A stretch of DNA of 64,000 bases from Buddleja alternifolia. Taxonomy: Eukaryota; Streptophyta; Magnoliopsida; Lamiales; Scrophulariaceae. Of the stretch, positions 21,708-34,140 are shown piece after piece. A program made the translations under genes and the position numbers. The notes beneath the pieces are model-generated. The model made no database searches. It was not told the DNA's origin and saw only the letters and a program-made list of their open reading frames with translations. The stretch's first letter is position 1. The number at the start of each line of letters is the position of its first letter. The stretch covers positions 25,116,843 to 25,180,842 of the forward strand of contig CM033404.1 in assembly GCA_019426215.1 (NCBI GenBank), written 5' to 3'.

Positions 21708-23383
21708 TGTGGAATTCGGAAGTCATCGTTGGAAGGCTTCGTAGTGGTGATTGAGTTCTTTAACTAAATTAATTGGTTGCAACCTTTTCCTGGTATTTGG
21801 CCTAATCAATCTATTAAAGTGATGTCGAACATCAACCCATCAAATGGATGATTCAATCCCTTTGTCCATTATTCATCAAATCTCAACCTTTTAACGATCT
21901 TATTGACTTATGAATAATTTAAGCTCAACCAACTGACTATCTATTAGTCTAACAATTGAATTTCACCTAGCAACCTTTTGCTGGTATTTTGGGTGAAATT
22001 TGTTTTCGACCAACGGCATTTTCATTCACTTAGCAGAAATTTTAAATATATTTTAATATATAACCCCCATTGCTTAGGGACGATATTATATATTAAATAT
22101 CATTTTAATTTCTCCTATGTTTAGTGGAGGACAGGATACCTAGTACCCTTTACTAACTTAATAATTTTCTAAGCGGGAGGATTTAAATTATTTATTAGGT
22201 CTCACTTTGCACATTAATCCATTTCATATCATGCATACAAACATGGTTAAAATAAATAAATAGCAATCCTAGAAAGCTAACAACACATGCTTCATGGACT
22301 ATATTTCCTAGATTGAAACAAGCCACTGTTTCAAGCATTAAATAAAAAAGAAACTATACTAAAGCTTTGAAAGCTCCTTCTTGACTCTCCTCGGCTCAAC
22401 TTGAATTTCTCCTTTGGGCCTATTCTATTTCTAACTATTACATTTCAATATATTTTCACCTATACAAAATTTATCTAGAAAGAAAATAAAACTAGGCTCA
22501 AAATGGCCTTTACAACCCACCAAAAGAAATACAAAATTAAAAACGAGCCTAAGTCCATGAATCATATCTCCCATCACATAACATGTCAAACATGATATTA
22601 AACATTCAACACACGAAAAACATATATGTTGATTTCTAATTATATTCTAAATCTAATTATTGTTTTCATATTCTTGAGGAAACTAATTTATTTAAGTCTA
22701 TTTGAAATTTCAATTTAAGTGAACTCCAATTTAATTTTCTATAAAATCCAACTTTAATAAAAAATTAACTTCGAAGTTCATTAAATTAATTTCACAATAG
22801 ATGTAATCTAATTTAATTCAAAGTCCAACTTTAATTAACATTAGATTTGATGAAAATAAATTAACCTATATCAAATAATTAATTATATTTATTTTTGCAT
22901 TAAAATCCAATTTTAATCAAAACTTAAATAATAAATTTTATTTTATAAATGACCCGGGTCACCCACAGATCGACCCTGGTCCAATTGCAAAACCCGTGTG
23001 TTAAAAAACACACGGGTGGGCTCACCACGCCAGCCCAATTACGGAGCGAGCCCATCGCCTCGGCAACCCAGCTGCTGGGGCGATGTGCGGCCCATCTGTG
23101 CGCTCGGCCTGCGCCCGCACGGGGCGCTGTCTTGCACCAGAGGCTTCGCTACCGGCATCCCGTCGTCGCGACGACGATGGGTCGACATTGTAATTTGCAA
23201 TTTTTATATTCATCACATTAAAATTACATAAAATCCAGATTTCATTAATTTATAACGAACGAAAATAAATAATTCCTCAAGAACACGAACAACACGAAAT
23301 CCACATATCTAATCATGCATCAACTAAAAACTATAAATCATGCATCTATATCACATAATTTACACATGCCGAACCCCGCGATT
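21708..23383 (-). other. Copia 5' leader with a GC-rich block
   Basis: About 1.7 kb lie between the primer site and gag, mostly AT-rich and non-coding. A sharply GC-rich, CpG-rich segment occupies about 22950-23190. Open frames over that block exist on both strands only because stop codons are rare in GC-rich DNA, and none resembles a known domain. The block could be leader structure or captured sequence. Confidence 0.55.
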
Positions 23384-23397
23384 TGGCTCTGATACCA
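23384..23397 (-). other. tRNA-Met primer binding site of the copia element
   Basis: The minus strand reads TGGTATCAGAGCCA immediately inside the right LTR, confirming minus orientation and initiator tRNA-Met priming. Confidence 0.9.
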
Positions 23398-23398
23398 C

Positions 23399-24898
23399 TA
23401 TTGGGCAAAATAAACCTAACGCAGCGGAAAACGAAATTTTAAAATTTTTGATTTTCCCATGACAGGATCAATCCCGGGGTTTAAACACACGTATGTATGA
23501 TAGGATATAATGAGCTTTACCTGTTGTAGCGAAGTGGTTGACAATTCCTACGAATTTGAATTCTTCAATTCTTCGCGAAATTTCTCCGGCTGAAAGTATG
23601 TTGATCCAAGCAGTCCAATTGTTCTGTCTCTAAATCGTCTCGTCGAAAAATACTTGATGAAAAAAAAAAACTTCCACCTTTTCTTGTTGAAGGGCGACGG
23701 CTAGAGAGAGAAGAAGGGAGAGGAGTTCTTTTTGTTGTGGTGTTGTGTAATGCAACTTATGACCTAGGCTTATAACTAATGTGATATTTATATCACTTAA
23801 GTTATTATTACCTTGGACTAAACCAAGCTCATATCAAACTCCTAGTGGTTGCCCCCTTTAGGGCTTGGAGTGCTACTTGGTCTATTAATTTTGTGCTTAT
23901 TTTATTCTAATATTTAATTAATTCAATTAAATAATAGATAAGTCATTTAATTAATATTATTCTACAAAAAATATTATATTAATTAAATCATAAATAAATT
24001 AACTTATTTCCTCAAATAAGTAATTTTATTTATTTAATTTTAAGTATCCAATACTTCAAATATTACCACAAGAAATATTCCATTTTTTTCATCAAATTTT
24101 CCTTTTAAAGTTTCTCTTTAGGTTTATCTATATTTGGCAATGGGAGGATTCCATTGAATATGGGACCTACCTAGCCAGTCACGTGGTCCATATTTTAACC
24201 CAAAAAAGATGAAATGATTAGATCATTTTTACCTTTCCATTTGTAAATACCGTGTGAATACAAATTCTTCGTTTCCTTATCCCGATCAGGTGATAGTCAT
24301 GGTTTTAGTCAAACTCACTAACTTGACACTATGCTATATTTATAATAAGTTCAGATCAATGAATGTTTTGGCCAAATACTTTAAGATCTAACTTACTTAT
24401 AAATGCATAGGATAATTCATTGGTCACTTACGAGGGAACGAATCATATCTTGGATACTAGTTAAGAATACTATTTGCCCATTAGGTTGCAGTTCGAGGTT
24501 GACCCCACCAATAGGTGAATGGGGCCTAACTACTCTAATGACTAACCTAACGTCATAAATATATCTTCAACTCGATTCCTCAAGTCTAAATTTCAGACAC
24601 ACCTATTACAATTAATCAATTCTGTCATTGACTATGAAAGAGTGAAAACCCATGTGACAGAATCGATGCGAGTCATGTCTGAGTGCCACTATCTCCATCA
24701 GTGCACCTACGATATAAGTTCTTCACTACTTCATATTGATTGACGGGAACCTTTCTCGTCAGAACTTATATCATACAAGTATCAAACTCCTCTAGTGTCT
24801 TAGAGAGTTAACTCTTGTGTTCATGGACTTATAGTCGATTACAATATATAAATGCCAATATATAAATAAACAACTAAAATGCATTTTATTAATTGATT
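23399..24898 (-). repeat. 5' LTR of the copia element, truncated
   Basis: Starts TATTGGGC (the expected TG has changed to TA) and aligns with the left LTR to TTATTAATTGATT at 24898. There the match stops abruptly and LINE ORF1 sequence begins. The terminal part ending CCTAACA is missing. A small insertion near 24850 and scattered substitutions relative to the other LTR indicate an old insertion. Confidence 0.88.
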
Positions 24899-26180
24899 GT
24901 AATCTTTACTAGGGATCAATTTTAAAGGCACATCTTGCCCCATTGTAATCTCCATTCTCTGATGGAAGAAACCTAATCACCTCAGATGGAAATTCCTGAT
25001 GGACATTCATAAGTACACATACTCTCGCATAACCGATATGGTCCATAGCCATCGTGATTTTATCTGGATATAAAAGGTGCCCTACCGCACTAGCAACTAC
25101 ACTTAGCCCCTCAATTGTCTAGTACTCAGCTGGTAGATGACGGAGTTGAATCCATACTGGAACCTCTCTATGGATCTTCCTCTCTAAAGTCATCCCTATA
25201 CGCCATTTCTCCAAGAATAGGGCTTGACCTTCATATAACGAAGGTCCACCCTCTAGTACTTTAGTCATCAATTCGTTAGAGTCAAATTTGAAGAAATAGA
25301 AACCCGTACTAGTAGATTTACTTTCCTTGATTCCTTTCCATGCAGACATTATTATATAATTCTTTACCCATATAAAATAAGTCTTTTTACCTATAAAATA
25401 CCCCACCATTGTATTCTCCCATCGTCAAACACCTGCATTCAATTGGTTCCATTTGGGCTTTACAAATTTCTGACCGTTGATTATTTCTGGTGCCACATAA
25501 TGCAGTGAGGTTTCCTTGGAGTTTGCAAAGAATTCTATATTATTACTGCATTGTTGTGGTTCAATTCTTACTTGTCCTACCATGAATGAGGGAATGTGAT
25601 TATTAATAAGTGTATTCTTTTCTTCATCAATATCCCCACTGCCATCAGAACGGTGGTTTTGCAATTGCACCTGGTTAAATACCGGCTCAGTTAAGTCGAC
25701 AACTTTACTTGGAGAGGGGGAAGATTGCAGGCTTAAAATCTGCTTCGTTACTACCATTACATTGTTAGGATTTGGAAAAGAACTAAGCTTCGAGCCCTCT
25801 ATATTACCAAGCACCGACTCTCGTCCATCTGGTTGCGTAACAACATTATTTAATCTACCCTTATAGAGATAAGGCGACGATACAACGTTTGCGAATCGAC
25901 TTGGGATAAGTGGAGAGGAATTATCATTAGGGTTTCCAGGATTGGAGGCATTAGCTGACACTGCTTCTTGTGCTATAGAGGTTGAGGACTTCAGTGATCC
26001 GTTAATCTTATCAACCAGGGATGTAAAATCAGGAATATTGAATGTTTCACTGAACTTAGGGATTCGGTTAGTGATGTCTTCAAAGTCTGAGAATTTTTGG
26101 AAAGATGGTGGGATCAATGCATAGCATTGAAGAGGAGGATGATCCACATGACAACGCTGATGCCGACATGAGATCGGCAA
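24899..26180 (-). pseudogene. LINE ORF1 (DUF4283 nucleic-acid-binding protein)
   Basis: On the minus strand the frame at 25425-26180 carries the N-terminal low-complexity part ending GQKFVKPKWNQLNAGV. The frame at 25119-25409 carries the DUF4283 domain with FIGKKTYFIWVKNY and FYFFKFDSNELMTKVLEGGP. The sequence continues through YPDKITMAMDHIGYARVCVL to the copia junction. A small frameshift near 25420 separates the first two. ORF1 binds LINE RNA during retrotransposition. ORF1 lies directly beside the copia LTR, while ORF2 survives only as its 3' end on the other side. Confidence 0.85.
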
Positions 26181-26781
26181 TGATAATTTGTTTTACCAGT
26201 TACGCCGTCGGCAAACGTTCATTAGGTTTTATCCTTGAGCACTCTTTCCCACTTCACTCGAAAACAGAAGTTTCTAGAAAACACAAACCACCGGAAATTA
26301 ACAAAAGAACCACACAAGCTCAAGAAGTTACAACAAACTCATACCACACAACTACTTCTTCAAAGCACTAAGTACGAAAACTTCCACACAAGAAATTTCA
26401 GAGCTTACACGATAAAGCAATGGCTTTGTTTAGGCGTGTTTTCGAATATATTTTTAGACAATGTATAGAAGGAATGTGTACTACCAGTATCCGTGCGTGA
26501 TTTAGAAAATTGTGAATTTATTTTAATGTGTTTTTGAAAATATGGAAGTTGGTGTTGAATTAAAGAGTTATTGCATATTGCCCCCCTTGAAATTGATTAT
26601 ATGCAGGAAACACACTTGTGCTAAAAAGAACAGCCATAGAAGTCTCCATAAAAAATTTATAATGCACACGCTCCCTTTCCATTAGTTAAGCCTAACACCA
26701 TTCATATCTTATATTATCCGGTTACAACCCTTAATTCTATAAATATTACATTTATTCTTATGTATCCTTAATGGTTGAATT
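26181..26781. other. Probable LINE 5' leader and spacer to the CACTA element
   Basis: No coding region is recognised. The part next to ORF1 is probably the LINE 5' untranslated region. The exact 5' end and target duplication of the LINE could not be found by eye. Confidence 0.4.
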
Positions 26782-26797
26782 ATTCACTACAAGAAAA

Positions 26798-27160
26798 CAC
26801 CCCAAATAGCAACGTAACTTAGTATCGACAATTATTTCGCTGCTGATTAGTATCGCTTTTAGCAAGGAATATGAATTTCGTGGGATCCAATTTCGAAAAT
26901 TAAGAGTAGCAACGAGAATTGTCGTTGCTGAGTTCAGGATCAAATTATTTTCCTTTCTGTATTTCGATGTTGGCTTATATCGAAAATTTTACCTTTGGAG
27001 GGAGTTTTCCCTCCAAAAATTTCGTTGCAGCATTCCTTGTTGAATATTTCCATAAGAACAAATAAAAAAACTTTATTAATAGCAGCGAAATGTTTCCTTG
27101 CAAATGCAAATCGAAAAAATGAATAATCTTAGCAATGAAAAGTCACGTTGCTAAAATATG
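26798..27160. repeat. Left subterminal repeats of the outer CACTA
   Basis: Short motifs of the types TAGCAACG, TAGCAGCGAAA, TTTCGCTGCTG and TATCGAAAA recur in both orientations over the first 370 bases. The same family recurs at the right end. In En/Spm such subterminal repeats bind the TNPA protein and bring the ends together. Confidence 0.75.
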
Positions 27161-27440
27161 TATGACATTAAAAAACTATATAATTATTTTTCTTGAACAT
27201 ATAACCATTTAATAATTGCATAAACACTAATTGTATATATCATAAATAATGTATTTTGAATCAAAAGTGTCAAATAAAGGTGTCAAACGGGCCTAAAGGG
27301 CCGAATTGATCCATCTCTTTAGGCCCCTTTATTTGTAGGAGGCAAGATTAATCCGTCCCTTTAGTTAAAGGGGACGGGCCGATCCAGCCCCTTTACTAAG
27401 GGGCCGTCCCGGCAAGAATTGAAAACAATAGAACTAAATT

Positions 27441-27762
27441 TGTTAGTCGTCCAATATCCCTATGTGTCTAGTTTCATGGGAATAAAACGGTTCATGAATC
27501 CGAGCTTTCTACAATTAGTTATGAATTTTTTCGTGAAGACGCGCACAACTGTCAGATTCAGCGACAGATTTTTCTCTAACTTTGAATGCAAAACTGCTTT
27601 GTTCTAGACATCTCCTGATTATGTGCGATATATGTGTGGATAGCCCTATGTATCTAGTTTCATGGGAAGCAAATGGTTCATGAATTCGAGCTTTCTACAA
27701 TTAGTTATGAATTGTCTCGTGAAAACGCGCACAGCTGTCGGATTCAGTCGAAAAACTCCAAA
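27441..27762. repeat. Imperfect duplication of about 120 bp, period 196
   Basis: The block at about 27441-27565, with TAGTTTCATGGGAA, GGTTCATGAATC and GAGCTTTCTACAATTAGTTA, recurs at about 27637-27762 with scattered differences. Both copies end near an ACGCGCACA(A/G)CTGTC motif. It is non-coding and upstream of the TNP2 gene. Just left of it, 27290-27415 is a GC-rich stretch with inverted GGGCC/GGCCC words. Confidence 0.65.
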
Positions 27763-27804
27763 AAAGGACCAAAAAACTTAATTTTACCATTTTACCCTTA
27801 CTTT

Positions 27805-27950
27805 AGGTTCAATTTTGACATAAAAGGACTAAAGTGAGATAAAATTATTACTTTAGGGACGATAGCGTAACAAATTTTAGTTTAGGGACGTAAGTGAGAC
27901 AAATGGAATACTTTAGGGACTATAAGTGACATTTGTCCTAAATGTAATTA
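27805..27950. mobile_element. End fragment of a fold-back element
   Basis: The words AGGACTAAAGTGAGA, TAGGGACGATAGCGTAACAA and AGGGACTATAAGTGACATTT match the arms of the complete fold-back element at 61167-62254. Only one arm is seen here, so this is a truncated relative inside the outer CACTA. Confidence 0.6.
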
Positions 27951-28063
27951 CTAAAAAGACTATTTTTATATATAGTCAAGAAGGAGACATCAGACATTAA
28001 TTATCTATGATAATGCAACTTTTTAAGGACAGTTAAGTATTTATTAATCAAAACCTTAAACCC

Positions 28064-28082
28064 GAAACCCTAAACCCTAAAT
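28064..28082. repeat. Short telomere-like AAACCCT repeats
   Basis: Consecutive AAACCC(G)/AAACCCTA units, about two and a half copies, of the plant telomere repeat. Too short to be a telomere relic with certainty; such motifs also occur by chance and in plant promoters. Confidence 0.4.
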
Positions 28083-28141
28083 TCTAAATGCATGATAATG
28101 AATAGTTTTTGGAACTTTAGATATATTAAAAGATACTTGAC

Positions 28142-28143
<2 letters not shown>

Positions 28144-28178
<35 letters not shown>
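28144..28178. repeat. (TA)n microsatellite
   Basis: An uninterrupted alternating TA run of about 35 bases in the 5' non-coding part of the outer CACTA. Confidence 0.9.
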
Positions 28179-28181
<3 letters not shown>

Positions 28182-28424
28182 TATAACAATTTTTTGTCTC
28201 AACTTTTTAAATTTGAGATGAGTTTATAGCGAAATTGCAAATTAATTTAAATTTAAATAAAAAGTAAAATATATTAAAAAAATAAATTCATATGTATCTT
28301 AAGTGGATTAAATTAACAATATCTAATATTTGAAACAAAATATTTAATTAATATTTTTAAAACAAAAATTGCAATTTAGTGTAATGGAACGTGGGAGACC
28401 TCACACCATTAATACTTAGTGCCA

Positions 28425-28622
28425 CCACCTCTGATACACGGATACTCCTAAAAATGGCCCCGTATAGTATCGTATCCGTACTGGATATGGATACGGCTCG
28501 GATATGGCTGTGATACGTATCGGATACTGATTTTAAGTATCCGAAATAAAAAATAAAAAACAAAAGATTGGATACATATCGGATACGAAAATTAGAAGTA
28601 TCCGATACTCCAAGGATACGTT
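28425..28622. repeat. Cluster of GTATCCGATAC-type words
   Basis: At least ten copies of GGATAC or GTATCC, many joined as (C)GGATAC/GTATCCGA in both orientations, lie in 200 bp. They allow local hairpins. The sequence is non-coding. It may be an unclassified repeat or a set of protein-binding sites upstream of the transposase gene. Confidence 0.6.
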
Positions 28623-28799
28623 TGAAGTCATTTTGAAAGTTATACAATTTTTTTGATCAAAATGAGAAAAATAGCTAATTTATACTTTTGAATATTTTAA
28701 AACTAAAAATAATCACTTACTTTACCTCTTTACACTTTTACCTTTACTTTACCTCACCTTTACATGATGTCTAATGAGTGCTGTGAGAGTGAGAGTGTG

Positions 28800-29984
28800 A
28801 GACAGACGTGAATAGCAATACCAAAACCCCCCATTCTCTTTTTCAATTTTTCTTCTCAGGCGAAGACGACGAACGCCAGAATTATTCTTCCGCTCGACGG
28901 CCAATGAATTGAAGACGGATTAAACGCAGCTTTCTCGGTCTTTTTCTCAAGCCTTCAAGTAAGTGATTTAGGATTTCTTTGCAATTTTAAACTTTTCAAT
29001 ATTAAATTGATATTATCTATTTTGGCTCATTGATTTAGGATTTAGGAGCCCTCCTCTTGAAGACAAAAAAACGCAGCCCTCTTCATTTCCATAGCTCCAG
29101 GCTCTTCAAAGAAAAAAACTCACCAACTCTCGCCCAGCTCCGACTGCCAAGCTCCGGCCACCGGCGTACACCGCCACCGCCGATGCTTTCTGTTACGTCC
29201 CCCTTCGCGGCTTCCTACTTAATATCTATTAACTTTTGTAAGGTATATTTTTCCCCAAAACTAAGGGTTTTATACTTTTTTGATTTTTTTGGCTTAAGTT
29301 GCATATTTCTTTCAAATGTCAACTAATGTTGCTATAGTTGAGTTATGTGTTTGATTTCTTCTCTTTTGATTGTTGAATTCATACCCCACAACAAAGTGGG
29401 TACGGTGGTTTGTTATTTTTGGTAAAGTGGTTTCATTTGATTTTTTATATACTTTAAATTTATAGCATTATACTATAATGATTTATATGTATGAATACCT
29501 TGACAATGTGAAATAAAAATATTAGTGATATAGTCTCCACGAAACTTCAAATAATAATTTAGGAATGGTTGGATAATGTATGACAAATTGTAAGATTCGG
29601 AAAGAATTTTTCAGTTCTAGCTTCCAAAGGCCAAAAGAAAAAAAAAATTAATACACAAACATTGGATTGTATATTTCAATATTTTGATGTTTCATCTTGT
29701 ATTGCACAGATCTTGAAGCTGAACAGTTGCCTGTCTATATGTTTCGAGTGCGGTCACGTTTTTTAGTGTGCTTTACAGATCCACTCGAATTCCCTATTAG
29801 TATGGTATATATACACTTAGAGAATGCATTATAAAATATTATGTTATGCGTGCTAAGAAAGGGGATTGTTTGAGGCTTTCTTACAAAATATTATCAATTC
29901 ATTAAGACTTAAAAATGGTGGGGTGTTTTAATTTGCACTTTGCACTCCAATAATACCTAAAAGCTAATTATATGCAGCAGCATC
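28800..29984 (+). promoter_or_regulatory. Probable 5' UTR and first intron of the TNP2 gene
   Basis: The stretch at 28850-28960 is rich in CGAAGACGACGAACG-like sequence and is followed by AAGTAAGTG, a good splice donor. A matching acceptor lies at TATGCAG just before the ATG at 29985. This suggests a leader exon and an intron of about 1 kb. No TATA box was assigned. Confidence 0.45.
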
Positions 29985-30691
29985 ATGCCTCCAGATAGAA
30001 GTTGGATTAAGAATCGTGTTTGTCCCGGTGGATATGGTATTACAGATGAGTATCGCATGGGGGTTAAAGAATTCATAAATTTATGCCAACAATACCCAAC
30101 ATATATGGACCGAGAAAAAATTAGATGTCCATGCTCGGATTGCAAAAGTTTAAAAATTTTTCCTCCTGATATGGTTAGTTATCACCTTCTCTCGAGGGGG
30201 TTTGAACGTGATTATATCATTTGGGTGAAACAAGGAGAACCTATATGGGACCAAACACCAATTGAAGACTCGATGAATCTTATGAGTGAACCGCTAATCT
30301 TTGAATCAACCACTCAAGATAACCATGATCCATTCACAGAAATGGTTATAGATGCAGCTGGCCCTGAATTTGATTGGAATACCAAAAATGAGCCAGAACG
30401 CCCAAACCCAACTGCTGAGAAATTTTTCAATTTGAAAGATGCTGCAGATAGTCCTCTATGGTCTGGATGTGAGGATTACTCAGAATTGTCAGCATTGTCA
30501 GAGCTCTTAAATATCAAATCTGAATCAAACTTGAGCGAGAGACACTTCAATCGATTTTTAAAGGCATTTGGCCAGATGCTGCCAAAGGGACATAAGTTGC
30601 CAGATAGTTTTTACTCAAGCAAGAAGGTGGTTGCACCACTCGGACTTGGGGTTGAAAAGATTGATGCATGTGAAAATGATTGCATGTTGTA

Positions 30692-31208
30692 CTCGAAAGA
30701 TGACAATAAGTTGCAAGAATGTAACATATGTCAACATCCAAGATTCAAGCCTAAGAAGCGTGGGGGGGGGGGGGGGAAAGGAAAAGGATATACCATATAA
30801 ACAATTGAGTTACTTGCCACTTATACCGAGGCTACAAAGATTGTACACGTCTAAAACTACTACAGAGCACATGCGTTGGCACAAGGAGAGCCTTGGTGAA
30901 GAGGGAAAACTTCTCCATCCACGGGATGGTAAAGCGTGGAAGCACTTTGACTCGAAAGATGACAATAAGTTGCAAGAATGTAACATATGTCAACATCCAA
31001 GATTCAAGCCTAAGAAGCGTGGGGGGGGGGGGGAAAGGAAAAGGATATACCATATAAACAATTGAGTTACTTGCCACTTATACCGAGGCTACAAAGATTG
31101 TACACGTCTAAAACTACTGCAGAGCACATGCGTTGGCACAAGGAGAGCCTTGGTGAAGAGGGAAAACTTCTCCATCCACGGGATGGTGAAGCGTGGAAGC
31201 ACTTTGAC
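30692..31208 (+). repeat. 259-bp tandem duplication with G15 and G13 tracts inside TNP2
   Basis: The block starting CTCGAAAGATGACAATAAG at 30692 recurs at 30951 almost identically, including the zinc-binding CNICQHPRFKP segment and the following YTSKTT segment. Each copy holds a pure G run, 15 in the first and 13 in the second. Neither length keeps the frame that the flanking conserved segments need. Near identity implies a recent duplication or an assembly artefact. Confidence 0.9.
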
Positions 31209-33906
31209 CGTACTCATCCTACCTTTGCAGCTGAGACCCGGAATGTTAGGCTTACATGTTCAACCGATGGGTTTAATCCACACAATCAAACATCTAGACC
31301 TTACTCTTGTTGGCCGGTTATAGTCACACCTTATAATTTACCTCCGTGGATGTGCATGGATCACCTTTATATGTTTCTTACTTTACTCGTTCCTGGTCCA
31401 AGAAGTCCTGGTAAGAGTTTGGATGTCTATTTGCAGCCTTTGATAGATGAGTTGAAAACACTATGGAATGATGGAGTTGAGACTTATGATGTGTCCAAAG
31501 CACAAAACTTCCAAATGAGGGCAGCACTTATGTGGACTGTCAGTGATTTTCCGGCTTATGGAATGTTGTCAGGTTGGAGTACACATGGTAAGTTGGCTTG
31601 TCCATATTGCATGAGTAGGATTAAGTCTTTTAGACTTAAACATGGTCGAAAACCACGTTTCTTTGATTGTCATCGACAGTTTTTGCCATTAGATCATCCC
31701 TATAGGTATCAAAAAGACAATTTCACCAAGGGAAGGATTGAGACAGATTCATCGATTATTCGTTTAACTGGTGAAGAGCTTGAGGTTGCAGTGACATCAT
31801 TACCAAATATTGAGTTTGGTAGGACCAAGGAGAAGGAGAGAATAGAAGGATTTGGGGAAACTCACAATTGGTTAAAACGAAGTATCTTTTGGGATTTACC
31901 ATACTGAAGGGCAAACCTTATACGACATAATTTAGATGTGATGCACATTGAAAAAAATATGTTTGACAATGTCTTCAACACTGTTATGGATGTGAAAGGT
32001 AAGACTAAAGATAATGTGAATGCCCGTCTAGACCTCCAAAACATTTGTAAGCGCCGAGATCTTGAATTAAAAGAGGTGAATGGGAAATATATCAAACCTA
32101 AAGCAAGCTATACATTGACAAAGGAGAAACGGCTGATGGTTTTGAAGTGGATTAAGAATTTGAGACTTCCAGATGGATACGCGTCAAACTTGGTTAGATG
32201 TGTTAATTTGGATGATTGCTCTTTGCATGGAATGAAGAGCCATGATTGTCACGTTTTTATGGAGAGATTACTTCCACTTGCATTACGAGATTTATTGCCA
32301 GAGCCTGTCTGGAATGCCTTGACTGAGCTAAGTCAATTTTTTAGAGATTTATGTTCAACTGTCCTCTCTGAGCCAGATATGAAAAAGTTGGAGGATAATA
32401 TTGTTATAACACTGTGCAAGCTTGAGAAGATATTTCCTCCTGCATTTTTTGATTCCATGGAGCATTTGCCAATACATTTAGCATACGAAGCACGAGTTGG
32501 TGGACCTGTTCAGTATCGATGGATGTATCCATTTGAGAGGTAAATATCTTGTAAAAGTTATTTTAATTTTATGTAACATGGAATTTAATAATCCTGACAT
32601 CCATAGGTTTTTGAACACATTGAAACGTAAAGTCAAAAATAAGGCACGTGTGGAGGGATCAATAGTTGAAGCTTATTTGATTGAGGAAACTTCAACTTTT
32701 TGCTCTCATTTCTTTGCTCTTGAGGTGGAAACAAGGTCTAGGACTATAGGGCGTAATGATAATGTCAATCAAGCGGAATCTAGCAGTCGGTTATCTGTAT
32801 TCAAATCATCGGTCACCCATTTAGCCCGAAAAATCCCACTCGAACTTTAAGTCCACCTGAGAAGGCTGCATCCACAATTTATACTCTTTTGAATTGTCCA
32901 GAGATCTCTGAATATGTCGAGTAAGTAAATCTTATAAGTAATGTTTGTAGATTAGTCTCAAATGTTAGTTGAATATTAATAATATATTATTTATAGGTTA
33001 TACGATGCTGAGAAACAAGCTCAAATACCAAACCTCACTTATAAGGCATTAGGGGTGATGCACAATAAAGAATTCGCCACATGGTTTTGCAATTATGTGA
33101 GTTCTTATTTTATTATTTATAGTGGAATCACATAAAGAAAATATTATGTATATTGATATTAATGGTCATTCTATATTCCAATCCATATAGGTTCAGAATC
33201 CTTCCAACCAAATAACAGATAAAGACATCAAACAATTTTCACGTGGATTTAGTAGCATCGTTAAGCGTTGGAATGGGTATTTTTTGAATGGGTATAGATT
33301 CCACACACTGGAGTATGGGGAAACAAGATCTACGATGAATAGTGGAGTCTGTATCAATGGGAGTTATTATGATGATTCTAGTATAGACTATTATGGGGAA
33401 TTATTAGAAATTCTTGAATTGAGTTTTTTTGGTTCTGGGAACACAGTAATTTTGTTCAAGTGTAAATGGTTTGATTCGGGAAAACATGGAACAAAGGTTC
33501 ATTCGAGATACAAGCTTGTTGATGTTAACTACAATCGTACAATGGCAGAGGACAATCCGTTTGTGCTTGCTTCTCAGTGTCATCAAGTGTATTTTGCGCC
33601 ATACCCTTGGAGAAAGAAAGCAACCGATTGCAATTGGCATGCAGTTTTTAAAGTCAAGGCAAGAAGCACATACGAGATAAGTGAAACGGCCGTGCACAAT
33701 CAACAGACACCACTAGAAGATTTTTTCCAGGAGACCAATTCTGATCCTGCTCGTATTATATTGGATAATGAACTCGATGATGTTGCTATTTTGACTGATG
33801 TCAATCGTCAAGAGGAAGAAGTCAATCCAGTTGAATTACAACCATCAAGAAGGGAATTTGAAGAAGAATTTGAGAGTGATGAGCTAGAAGCACTACTACA
33901 AAAATA

Positions 33907-34140
33907 ACCTATGACAGCGGTTTTAACCGCTGTCATAGGTACCGCTGTTATAGGGGTGGACCTATGACAGCGGTTACAAAACCGCTGTAATAGGTCTACC
34001 TATGACAGCGGTTCCCTGAACACCGCTGTGAAAAAACCAAAAAAATAAAAATAAATAACGGACCTGTGGCAGCGGTTTTCCCAGAACCGCTGCCACAGGT
34101 GAGAACTGTGGCAGCGGTTCTGGGAGAACCGCTGTCTTTT
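33907..34140. repeat. Left subterminal palindromes of the inner CACTA
   Basis: Units such as CCTATGACAGCGGTTTT facing AAAACCGCTGTCATAGG form perfect or near-perfect hairpins, repeated about four times with CTATGACAGCGG or CTGTGGCAGCGG variants. They are the likely transposase-binding sites of this family. The same units return at the right end. Confidence 0.85.

Larger units (their letters stand above)
16071..24898 (-). mobile_element. Decayed Ty1/copia retrotransposon inserted in the LINE
   Basis: The layout on the minus strand is 5' LTR (right), primer site, leader, gag, zinc knuckle, protease, integrase, reverse transcriptase, RNase H, 3' LTR (left). Integrase before RT makes it Ty1/copia. 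Several frameshifts and stops interrupt the polyprotein. The right LTR lacks its last roughly 110 bp and the flanking target duplication, so a deletion after insertion removed that junction together with adjoining LINE sequence. Confidence 0.92.

Noticed and set aside
22949..23231. GC-rich frames on both strands
   Set aside because: Overlapping frames on both strands in a CpG-rich leader, no domain recognised.
28064..28082. Ancient telomere at an internal site
   Set aside because: Only about two and a half AAACCCT units; too short to claim an interstitial telomere.
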